Shown: piece after piece, positions 35,801 through 42,609 of the stretch
How positions within the stretch are numbered: the stretch's first letter is position 1
Layout of the letters: each line of letters opens with the position of its first letter
Source of the DNA: Bacteroidales bacterium
GTDB taxonomy: Bacteria; Bacteroidota; Bacteroidia; Bacteroidales; FEN-979
Assembly (NCBI GenBank): GCA_023231005.1
Contig: JALNWG010000018.1
Location: 1-64,000 of the forward strand
DNA length: 64,000 nt
Direction: 5' to 3'
The notes under the pieces: generated by a model
Database searches by the model: none
What the model saw: only the letters and a program-made list of their open reading frames with translations
What the model was told of the DNA's origin: nothing
Made by a program: the position numbers and the translations under genes

Positions 35801-36883
35801 ATGAAAAAAATCACTCCCTTTTTAGTATTCATGTTACTTTTACAAACACTCTTTGGACAACAAAAACAAAAAACAGTGAACACAACCACCCTTCCTGAAA
35901 TTGAACCGAGGATCATTCCAGACAAATCAGATAAGAACAACAACTTTTATGATAACGAAGAAAGCTATGCACTTCCGGTAAAAGATCTGTACATAGAAGG
36001 TGAAATTGAAAATCCCGGAAAAGTAGACTTCTCTAAGCTGCCAAAGCACACCGTCATCGTTAAGGAAACGCTGTTATCCGGAGATACTTCAAACCGGTTT
36101 GTGGGAGCCTATCGCTATGATGGATATTCATTGTTCGATATTTTATGCAACCGTGTATTAAAGAAAAAGAATGTTACCGAATTCCGCCCGATCATCGACT
36201 TATATGTAGTGATCGAAAATGAAAAAGGTGAAAAAGTAGTGATGAGCTGGGGAGAAATCTACTATCCCAATTTCCTTCACAATTCCATCATTGCTACCAC
36301 CGTGATGCGTATTGTCCCCAGTAAAACCAAAGATCTCTGGCCGTTGCCGACCCAAAGCAAACTTATCCTGGCCAACGACCTGATTACCGAACGCAACATC
36401 TCCAGCCCGGTAAAAATTACCGTTTGTTCTTACTCACGCGCCTATAAAGTGGTAAAGGATATGTCGCCGCTGTTCTCTGAAGAGGTGAAGGTTATAAATG
36501 GGGAAAAATCACTCGAAGCGATGACAGTGATCCCTGCCGGACTTCAAAAAGAGACCCTTCACACAGTATTTTATGGCAAAGGGCGCGGGATTCACAGCAC
36601 CCAACCTTTTACAGGTGTTTATCTGAAAAATTATCTTGCATCCAAAATAAAAGTTGACCGGAACAGCCTTCAAAAAGGGTTGGTCATCCTTGCTGGAATC
36701 GACGGATACCGCTCGGTTTATACGCTGAGTGAGATCATGAACCGGAATGACCAGGCAGAAATTCTCATCGTTCCCTGTCCGGAAGATCAGAATGGTGGAA
36801 AATTCAGAATTTTCCCTTCCTGCGATTTCTTCTCCGATCGCGCTGTGAAGGGTCTTTCGGAAATCAGGATAGAAATGAAATAA
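35801..36883 (+). CDS. Exported two-domain protein resembling the sulfite-oxidase (molybdopterin-binding) fold
   Basis: 360 residues with signal peptide (MKKITPFLVFMLLLQTLFG-Q). Residues about 60-195 read L-Y-I-E-G-E-I-E-N-P-G-K-V-D-F-S-K-L-P, then Y-D-G-Y-S-L-F-D-I-L and V-M-S-W-G-E-I; residues about 205-360 repeat the plan with T-G-V-Y-L-K-N-Y-L, L-A-G-I-D-G-Y-R-S-V-Y and a final polar beta segment. This is the layout of Oxidored_molyb (SUOX-fold) domains, here probably duplicated. I see no clear equivalent of the metal-binding Cys in its usual motif, so it may bind a ligand rather than catalyse. It sits between a TonB receptor and the permease gene. Confidence 0.6.
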   Translation: MKKITPFLVFMLLLQTLFGQQKQKTVNTTTLPEIEPRIIPDKSDKNNNFYDNEESYALPVKDLYIEGEIENPGKVDFSKLPKHTVIVKETLLSGDTSNRFVGAYRYDGYSLFDILCNRVLKKKNVTEFRPIIDLYVVIENEKGEKVVMSWGEIYYPNFLHNSIIATTVMRIVPSKTKDLWPLPTQSKLILANDLITERNISSPVKITVCSYSRAYKVVKDMSPLFSEEVKVINGEKSLEAMTVIPAGLQKETLHTVFYGKGRGIHSTQPFTGVYLKNYLASKIKVDRNSLQKGLVILAGIDGYRSVYTLSEIMNRNDQAEILIVPCPEDQNGGKFRIFPSCDFFSDRAVKGLSEIRIEMK

Positions 36884-36898
36884 CGAAATAGAGAAATT

Positions 36899-37681
36899 TT
36901 GAAACGTCTACCAACCATACAACTTATTTTTATTCTTCTAGGAGGGTTGGTATTGCTGTTCATTGTGGCACCATTGCTTGGGATGGCTTTGAAAACCACA
37001 CCACATCAGATCTTTGAAACAGCCGGGGAAGAGGAAGTCCGCCAGAGTATCTGGCTCACAATTGTGACTTCATTTTCCGGAACGGTGTTCTTTTCTGTGG
37101 CAGCTATTCCGTTAGCCTATCTGTTGGCAAGGAAAAATTTTCCCTTGAAAAAGTTAGTTTCCGGTATCATCGACCTGCCCGTAGTGATCCCGCACTCCGC
37201 TGCCGGAATTGCATTGCTGGGATTTGTATCGCGCGATTCCGCCCTTGGGCAAATGGGATCGCTGGTAGGACTGAATTTTGTAGGACATCCGGCCGGAATT
37301 TCCATTGCCATGGCTTTTGTCAGCATCCCCTATCTGATCAATGCTGCACGCGATGGCTTTGCCGGAGTACCTGAACGATTGGAAAAAGCTGCCCTTACCT
37401 TAGGAGCATCGCCCCTTCGGGTTTTTTTTACCATTACCCTCCCATTGGCCTGGCGAAACATCGTTTCTGGCCTCATCATGATGTTTGCCCGTGGAATGAG
37501 TGAATTCGGAGCTGTTATTGTGGTTGCTTATCACCCCATGATTACTCCGGTTTTGATTTATGAACGGTTTGGAGCTTTCGGATTAAAATATGCACGACCT
37601 GTTTCCGTCCTTTTCATCGCGATCTCACTGGTTCTGTTCATTACTTTACGATGGCTGGCGAAAGAAAAGGAAGAAAAATAG
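36899..37681 (+). CDS. wtpB: Tungstate/molybdate ABC transporter permease, WtpB type
   Basis: 260 residues with about six membrane segments. A TTG start is used; it comes 15 bases after the stop of the previous gene and gives the expected short cytoplasmic N-terminus (MKRLPTIQ). The EAA loop is F-A-G-V-P-E-R-L-E-K-A-A-L-T-L-G-A-S, which contacts the ATPase. G-M-S-E-F-G-A is typical of oxyanion permeases (ModB/CysU/WtpB). It forms the inner-membrane channel with the ATPase of the following gene and receives substrate from WtpA. Confidence 0.9.
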   Translation: MKRLPTIQLIFILLGGLVLLFIVAPLLGMALKTTPHQIFETAGEEEVRQSIWLTIVTSFSGTVFFSVAAIPLAYLLARKNFPLKKLVSGIIDLPVVIPHSAAGIALLGFVSRDSALGQMGSLVGLNFVGHPAGISIAMAFVSIPYLINAARDGFAGVPERLEKAALTLGASPLRVFFTITLPLAWRNIVSGLIMMFARGMSEFGAVIVVAYHPMITPVLIYERFGAFGLKYARPVSVLFIAISLVLFITLRWLAKEKEEK

Positions 37682-37708
37682 CCAAATGGTGAAATTGATT
37701 TTGGAGAA

Positions 37709-38761
37709 ATGTTAGAAATAAAAGATATTTCGAAAAAGTTTCCGGATTTTGAGTTGAATGGAATTTCATTCCGCGTTGCGAAGGGAGATTATTTTATTCT
37801 GCTTGGAGAGTCGGGGGCCGGAAAATCAATGATCCTGGAAACAATTGCCGGGCTGGTCCGTCCCGATTCAGGAGAAATCTGGTTGGACGGAAAAGAGATA
37901 AGCCATACAAAGATCCAGGAGCGGAAAATCGGACTGGTGTTTCAGGATCATGCAGTTTTTCCCCACTTAACCGTGATGGAAAATATAGCTTTTGCCTTGC
38001 ATGCTCAAGGATTATCCCGAGAAGAAAAGCGCCTCAGAGTGAAGGAAATCGCCCGGTTGTTGGGCATTTCCGGATTGCTCCACCGCAGTCCGACAAGTCT
38101 TTCCGGAGGCGAGTTGCAACGGGTAGCGCTGGGCCGCACTTTAATTCAGAAGCCAAGGGTTCTTTTGTTAGATGAACCGCTTGCTTCACTCGATATCCAG
38201 CTGAAGCGTGATTTACGAAGACTCCTCCGTTCCATTCACCAGGAAGGACAAACCATCATTCATGTAACCCACGATTATGAAGAAGCCCTCGCTCTGGGTA
38301 CAAATATTGCCGTAATCCATAAAGGACAGGTCATTCAGACAGGGACACCGGAAGCAGTGTTTACCCATCCGAAGTCAGAATTTGTCGCCCATTTCGTTGG
38401 GGTTAAAAACTTTTTCAGCGTTCATCTTGAAATCAGAGATCAAATTACTTTCGCTATAACAAACAACAATATACCCATTCGTATCGTTTCCGAATCAATC
38501 AATGAAGATGCTTTTATTCTGATTCGGGGTGAAGATATCCTGGTTTCGAATACACCGGTAGAAACCAGCGCCACCAATAACTTCCCAGGAAAAATAGTCG
38601 AAATTGTTCCCGGGGTACAGGGGGTGAATTTAACCGTGAACATTGGAATTGAAATGCATGCCCTCATAACCCGCGAATCGGTGGAAAAATTAAATTTGAA
38701 GGCCGGTGGAAAATGCTGGATTCATTTCAAAGCAACAGCGGTAAAAATGATAGCGAAATAG
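37709..38761 (+). CDS. wtpC: Tungstate/molybdate ABC transporter ATP-binding protein
   Basis: 350 residues. Walker A G-E-S-G-A-G-K-S is at residues 33-40, then the Q-loop V-F-Q-D-H-A, signature L-S-G-G-E-L-Q-R-V-A, Walker B V-L-L-L-D-E-P-L-A-S-L-D and the switch histidine in V-T-H-D-Y-E-E-A. The last 110 residues form a TOBE-like domain, which in ModC/WtpC proteins binds the oxyanion and can inhibit transport. It follows wtpB by 27 bases and precedes moeA by 10 bases, so uptake and cofactor synthesis are probably in one transcript. Confidence 0.9.
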   Translation: MLEIKDISKKFPDFELNGISFRVAKGDYFILLGESGAGKSMILETIAGLVRPDSGEIWLDGKEISHTKIQERKIGLVFQDHAVFPHLTVMENIAFALHAQGLSREEKRLRVKEIARLLGISGLLHRSPTSLSGGELQRVALGRTLIQKPRVLLLDEPLASLDIQLKRDLRRLLRSIHQEGQTIIHVTHDYEEALALGTNIAVIHKGQVIQTGTPEAVFTHPKSEFVAHFVGVKNFFSVHLEIRDQITFAITNNNIPIRIVSESINEDAFILIRGEDILVSNTPVETSATNNFPGKIVEIVPGVQGVNLTVNIGIEMHALITRESVEKLNLKAGGKCWIHFKATAVKMIAK

Positions 38762-38771
38762 CGGAATTTTT

Positions 38772-39971
38772 ATGATAAAATTTGAAGAAGCCTTAAATAT
38801 TGTATTAAAGGAAGCTGTCACGTTAGGAACCGAGCGTGTTGAACTGATCAAATCAACCGGAAGGGTTCTGGCAGAGGATATTTTTTCGGACCTCGATATG
38901 CCTCCTTTTGACAAATCGGCAATGGATGGATATGCCTGCCGGGCGAAAGATTTACAATCCAATTTAGTCGAAGGAGTCGTTCCTATAACCCTGCAGATGA
39001 TAGAAACCATCCCGGCTGGTAAAATTCCCGAAAAGACGATCAATGCTGGTCAGTGCTCAAAAATCATGACCGGGGCCATGCTTCCGGAAGGGGCTGATCA
39101 CGTGGTGATGGTCGAGGACACAGAACCAGTTGACGAACAACATATCCGGATCACCAATGCCCTTAAAGGCCCGAATATCTGCCGGAAGGCCGAAGATATA
39201 AAAAATGGGGATCTGGTTATCAGAAAAGGAGAAATCCTTACCCCTGCACACATCGCTGTATTGGCGGCCGTGGGTGCAGTAAATCCCCGGGTAACAACCC
39301 TTCCCAGGGTGGGGATCATTTCTACCGGAGATGAATTGGTGGAACCAGATTTTAAACCGCAACGATCCCAGATCCGAAACTCCAACGCCTGGCAAATTAT
39401 GGCTCAGGCTTTTCAGGTCCCGGTAAATCCATACTACCTCGGCATCGCCAACGATAATGCAATGTCCCTTAGGGAAATAATCGAAAAAGCGCTGGAAGAA
39501 AGTGATGTGGTATTGCTAACCGGCGGCGTGTCGATGGGTGATTTCGATTATGTACCGGAAATCCTGAATCAAGCAGGTGTGAATATCCTTTTTAAAAGTA
39601 TCGCCATTCAACCCGGAAAACCCACCCTCTTTGGCCGTAAAAAAAATCAGTTTCTCTTTGGACTCCCCGGAAACCCGGTCTCCTCTTTTGTTCTTTTCGA
39701 AATGCTCGTAAAACCATTCCTGCTGCGACTCATGGGAAGTACCGCCATCCCACCAACGTTGGAAATGACCATGGGCCTTGATTTTTCAAAAAAAAATTCG
39801 GTCAGAAAATTCATGATGCCGGTAATCATCAAAGGAGGACAAGTGTTTCCCATCGAATATCACGGATCGGCACACATCAATGCATACACTTCAGCCAACG
39901 GAATTCTGATAATGGAGATCGGAACCACAGAAATCAAAAAAGGGGAAAAAGTTCATGTACGACCACTTTAA
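38772..39971 (+). CDS. moeA: Molybdopterin molybdenumtransferase
   Basis: 399 residues. Family motifs in order: P-P-F-D-K-S-A-M-D-G-Y-A (residues 43-54), I-M-T-G-A-M-L-P-E-G-A-D, V-G-I-I-S-T-G-D-E-L, L-T-G-G-V-S-M-G-D-F-D-Y-V, Q-P-G-K-P-T-L-F-G and G-L-P-G-N-P-V-S-S. MoeA inserts molybdate, or in some anaerobes tungstate, into adenylylated molybdopterin. The link with WtpA-type uptake and an AOR gene favours tungstate here. The end overlaps the moaA start by 17 bases. Confidence 0.94.
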   Translation: MIKFEEALNIVLKEAVTLGTERVELIKSTGRVLAEDIFSDLDMPPFDKSAMDGYACRAKDLQSNLVEGVVPITLQMIETIPAGKIPEKTINAGQCSKIMTGAMLPEGADHVVMVEDTEPVDEQHIRITNALKGPNICRKAEDIKNGDLVIRKGEILTPAHIAVLAAVGAVNPRVTTLPRVGIISTGDELVEPDFKPQRSQIRNSNAWQIMAQAFQVPVNPYYLGIANDNAMSLREIIEKALEESDVVLLTGGVSMGDFDYVPEILNQAGVNILFKSIAIQPGKPTLFGRKKNQFLFGLPGNPVSSFVLFEMLVKPFLLRLMGSTAIPPTLEMTMGLDFSKKNSVRKFMMPVIIKGGQVFPIEYHGSAHINAYTSANGILIMEIGTTEIKKGEKVHVRPL

Positions 39972-40755
39972 CCGAAAGATTGACTACCTCCGGGTTTCAG
40001 TTACCGACCGGTGCAACCTTCGATGTACATATTGTATGCCCGCCTCCGGAGTTAAGCTCCTGTCGCACCACGACATTCTTTCTTTTGAAGAAATCCTGGA
40101 GGTAATCCAGAAATCGGTCGACCTGGGGATCACCAAAATCCGACTTACCGGAGGGGAACCCCTGGTCCGTAAGGGAATATTGTCGCTGGTGGAAAACATT
40201 GCAAAAACAAAAGGAATCCTCGACCTTGGATTAACAACCAATGGAATATTGCTTTCCGATTTTGCCCCGGACCTTGCCAAAGCAGGCCTTCGGCGGATCA
40301 ATATCAGTCTGGATACCCTGGATCCTGAAAAATTTAAACTTCTTACCCGCGGAGGGGAACTTCACAAAGTGTTGGAAGGAATTGAATCAGCGAAAATTTC
40401 CGGCCTCTCCCCAATCAAAATTAATTGTGTCGTCCGCCAGTCTTCAGATGAACCCGATGCCCAGGCAGTCAGGGAATTTTGCCGTATCCATGGACTGGAA
40501 GCGCGGTTTATTCATGAAATGAGCCTGGCAGATGGACGTTTTACCATCGTAGAAAACGGTCATGGCGGCGATTGCAGGCATTGTAACCGGTTGCGGTTAA
40601 CCGCCAACGGGATGATCCGCCCATGCCTGTTCAACGACATGGAATTCAGCATCCGGAAACTTGGCATCAAACAAGCCCTTGAAAATGCAATTTCACAAAA
40701 ACCCAATCAGGGAACCATCGCTATGTCGGGACAATTTCATAATATTGGAGGATAA
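39955..40755 (+). CDS. moaA: GTP 3',8-cyclase, short form
   Basis: 266 residues; E. coli MoaA has 329. The radical-SAM motif D-R-C-N-L-R-C-T-Y-C-M-P lies at residues 18-29. L-T-G-G-E-P-L and N-I-S-L-D-T-L are conserved. The second cluster motif is C-R-H-C-N-R-L-R-L-T-A-N-G then R-P-C-L-F, and the C-terminus ends with the essential Gly-Gly. The region between R-F-I-H-E-M and the second cluster is about 50 residues shorter than normal. No frameshift is visible, so this looks like a natural compact variant. MoaA makes the first intermediate of molybdopterin from GTP. Confidence 0.88.
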   Translation: MYDHFNRKIDYLRVSVTDRCNLRCTYCMPASGVKLLSHHDILSFEEILEVIQKSVDLGITKIRLTGGEPLVRKGILSLVENIAKTKGILDLGLTTNGILLSDFAPDLAKAGLRRINISLDTLDPEKFKLLTRGGELHKVLEGIESAKISGLSPIKINCVVRQSSDEPDAQAVREFCRIHGLEARFIHEMSLADGRFTIVENGHGGDCRHCNRLRLTANGMIRPCLFNDMEFSIRKLGIKQALENAISQKPNQGTIAMSGQFHNIGG

Positions 40756-40803
40756 ATAGATTTGCGATTTCAAATTTTACTTTATTCTTTGTAAAAAAAA
40801 TCG

Positions 40804-40868
40804 AAATTTTTAATTTTTAATTTTTAATTTTTAATTCCTAATTCTTAATTCCTAATTCCTAATTCTAA
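40804..40868 (+). repeat. 7-bp tandem repeat array (TTTTTAA/TTCCTAA)
   Basis: About nine heptamers in a row: four TTTTTAA, then TTCCTAA, TTCTTAA and TTCCTAA units. The array ends 4 bases before the moaC start codon, so it would be part of the moaC leader. Four other arrays with the same unit occur in the window. Confidence 0.8.
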
Positions 40869-40871
40869 ATC

Positions 40872-41324
40872 ATGTCCAAATTATCCCACGTTAGTGATTC
40901 CGGTAAAGCCAATATGGTAGATGTTGGGGCTAAGTCCGTACAATTACGAACTGCCAGAGCCTGTGGAATGATCCGGATGAATCCGGAAACCGTGGCTTTG
41001 ATCCGCGAAAATAAAATGAAAAAGGGCGACGTTCTAACGGTTGCCGAGATTGCCGGAATCCAGGGGGGCAAACGAACCAGCGATTTGATTCCACTCTGTC
41101 ATCCCCTGCTGATCACAAAAATGGAGGTACATGCTTCCCTTTGTGAAACCGGTGTAAAGATAGAAAGCATTGCCCGTTGCATCGGTCAAACCGGCATCGA
41201 AATGGAAGCGCTCACGGCTGTTTCCATTGCGCTGCTCACCATTTACGATATGTGTAAAGCGGCGGATAAGGCAATGTTGATAGAAGGAATACAATTGGTG
41301 GAAAAGACAAAAGAAGATCTTTGA
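40872..41324 (+). CDS. moaC: Cyclic pyranopterin monophosphate synthase
   Basis: 150 residues. M-V-D-V-G-A-K near the N-terminus, A-G-I-Q-G-G-K-R-T-S-D-L-I-P-L-C-H-P-L and the catalytic segment G-I-E-M-E-A-L-T-A-V, then Y-D-M-C-K-A, are all MoaC hallmarks. It acts directly after MoaA in the same pathway. A heptamer repeat array lies immediately upstream and leaves little room for a ribosome-binding site. Confidence 0.96.
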   Translation: MSKLSHVSDSGKANMVDVGAKSVQLRTARACGMIRMNPETVALIRENKMKKGDVLTVAEIAGIQGGKRTSDLIPLCHPLLITKMEVHASLCETGVKIESIARCIGQTGIEMEALTAVSIALLTIYDMCKAADKAMLIEGIQLVEKTKEDL

Positions 41325-41364
41325 AAAGAGATAACATAACACTCAATTTCTATAACAAAAAACA

Positions 41365-42297
41365 ATGCAAGAGATTCAGGTTATTTCGGTCAATATTTCG
41401 GAGAAAAAGAGAACGGCTAAGCGTCCGGTTAATCAGATAGAAATTACCCACAACGGCATTTTGGGGGATGCCCATGCAGGCCCCTGGAACCGGCAGGTAA
41501 GTTTATTAGGAATGGAAAGCATCCGGAAATTTGAAAAGGAGGCCGGCAGGAGAATCCAACCAGGTGAATTTGCCGAAAACATCACCACAAACGGAGTTGA
41601 GTTGTGGAAATTACATCCCTTAGATCGATTCACCGCCGGGGACCTTGAACTTGAAGTAACCCAGATTGGGAAAGAGTGCCATGGAGCCTCATGTGCCATT
41701 TTCAAAGAAGTAGGAAATTGCGTGATGCCCAAAGAGGGGATCTTTTGCAGGGTCTTGAGCCCGGGAACAGTAAAGTCGGGGATGAACCTGGAATTACATC
41801 CGAAAATATACCGGGTAATGATCATCACACTCAGCGACCGTGCCAGTTCCGGAGAATACGAAGACAAATCCGGCCCACGGATAAAAGAACTTCTGGAGAC
41901 CCAATTGACAATTGAGAATTGTCAATTCTCAATTGTCAATTCTCTCATTCCCGATGATCCTCATAAATTGGGGGACCTGCTCCATAAAGCGAAAGAGGAG
42001 TTGACCGATATTGTGATCACTACCGGAGGAACCGGGATCGGTCCCCGTGATTTCACCCCGGAGGTTGTAAAACCCTTGCTCGATAAAGAAATACCCGGAA
42101 TTATGGAAGCAATCCGGATGAAATACGGACAGGAAAAAACCGCTGCATTAGTCAGCCGCTCTGTAGCAGGAATTATGGGAAAATCCCTCCTGTTTACTTT
42201 ACCAGGAAGTGTAAATGCAGTGAACGAATATATGGTTGAAATTTTCCGGTCGCTGAAACATCTAACCTATATGCTCCACGGATTAGATATACATTAA
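41365..42297 (+). CDS. MOSC domain fused to MogA-type molybdopterin adenylyltransferase
   Basis: 310 residues. Residues 1-145 are a MOSC domain (G-I-L-G-D-A-H-A-G-P, then I-G-K-E-C-H-G-A-S-C-A-I-F with its cysteine). Residues 148-310 are a MogA/MoaB domain (I-T-L-S-D-R-A-S-S-G-E-Y, T-T-G-G-T-G-I-G-P-R-D, L-P-G-S-V-N-A-V). The second half adenylylates molybdopterin before metal insertion by MoeA; the MOSC half may bind a sulfur or pterin ligand. Residues about 180-193 are encoded by a palindromic AATT-rich repeat that looks like an in-frame insertion. It ends the cofactor gene run. Confidence 0.9.
   Translation: MQEIQVISVNISEKKRTAKRPVNQIEITHNGILGDAHAGPWNRQVSLLGMESIRKFEKEAGRRIQPGEFAENITTNGVELWKLHPLDRFTAGDLELEVTQIGKECHGASCAIFKEVGNCVMPKEGIFCRVLSPGTVKSGMNLELHPKIYRVMIITLSDRASSGEYEDKSGPRIKELLETQLTIENCQFSIVNSLIPDDPHKLGDLLHKAKEELTDIVITTGGTGIGPRDFTPEVVKPLLDKEIPGIMEAIRMKYGQEKTAALVSRSVAGIMGKSLLFTLPGSVNAVNEYMVEIFRSLKHLTYMLHGLDIH
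41902..41944 (+). repeat. Palindromic repeat inside the MOSC-MogA gene
   Basis: The segment alternates CAATTGACAATTGAG and its inverse, with overlapping palindromes (GACAATT-GAG-AATTGTC and GAGAATT-GTC-AATTCTC). It is translated in frame as about 14 residues. Its composition is that of intergenic repeats, not of the surrounding gene. Confidence 0.7.
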
Positions 42298-42312
42298 AAA
42301 ATCAGCAATGAA

Positions 42313-42356
42313 ATTTTTAATTTTTAATTTTTAATTCTTAATTCCTAATTCCTAAC
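42313..42356. repeat. 7-bp tandem repeat array
   Basis: About six heptamers: TTTTTAA three times, then TTCTTAA and TTCCTAA units. It lies between the MOSC-MogA stop and the 3' end of the tRNA-Leu gene (on the other strand). Confidence 0.8.
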
Positions 42357-42364
42357 TCTATCAG

Positions 42365-42449
42365 TACCCCGGGCGGGACTTGAACCCGCACGACCGCAAT
42401 GGTCACAGGATTTTAAGTCCTGCGTGTCTACCAGTTCCACCACCAGGGC
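42365..42449 (-). tRNA. tRNA-Leu (anticodon UAA)
   Basis: 85 bases on the minus strand with a long variable arm as in leucine tRNAs. Acceptor strands GCCCTGG and CCGGGGT pair with two G-U pairs. The anticodon arm is CAGGA-CTTAAAA-TCCTG (anticodon TAA). The T arm has GTTCAAG. The 3' CCA is not encoded. Confidence 0.93.
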
Positions 42450-42460
42450 AGCTTCTGATT

Positions 42461-42486
42461 AAAAAACCCTCGGGTAGAAGAGGGTT
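42461..42486 (-). terminator. Hairpin terminator between tRNA-Gly and tRNA-Leu
   Basis: On the minus strand AACCCTC and GAGGGTT form a 7-bp stem around an 8-base loop, followed by T residues. It lies 8 bases after the tRNA-Gly gene, so tRNA-Leu may need read-through or its own promoter. Confidence 0.55.
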
Positions 42487-42493
42487 TCCTTTG

Positions 42494-42566
<73 letters not shown>

Positions 42567-42583
42567 AGTTAAAATTTGAGGTG

Positions 42584-42591
42584 CAAAGGTA
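42584..42591 (-). promoter_or_regulatory. -7 element of the tRNA-Gly gene
   Basis: TACCTTTG on the minus strand, exact, 17 bases before the tRNA 5' end. No TTG at the right spacing. Confidence 0.45.
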
Positions 42592-42609
42592 AAACAATTT
42601 TCAATTCTC

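Noticed and set aside
35801..36883. Annotation as active sulfite oxidase or YedY
   Set aside because: The fold-level similarity is partial and the metal-binding cysteine motif is not seen, so only a fold-level call is given.
40804..40868. Tandem repeats as a possible CRISPR array
   Set aside because: Units are only 7 bases, directly joined without unique spacers, and no cas gene is present in the window.
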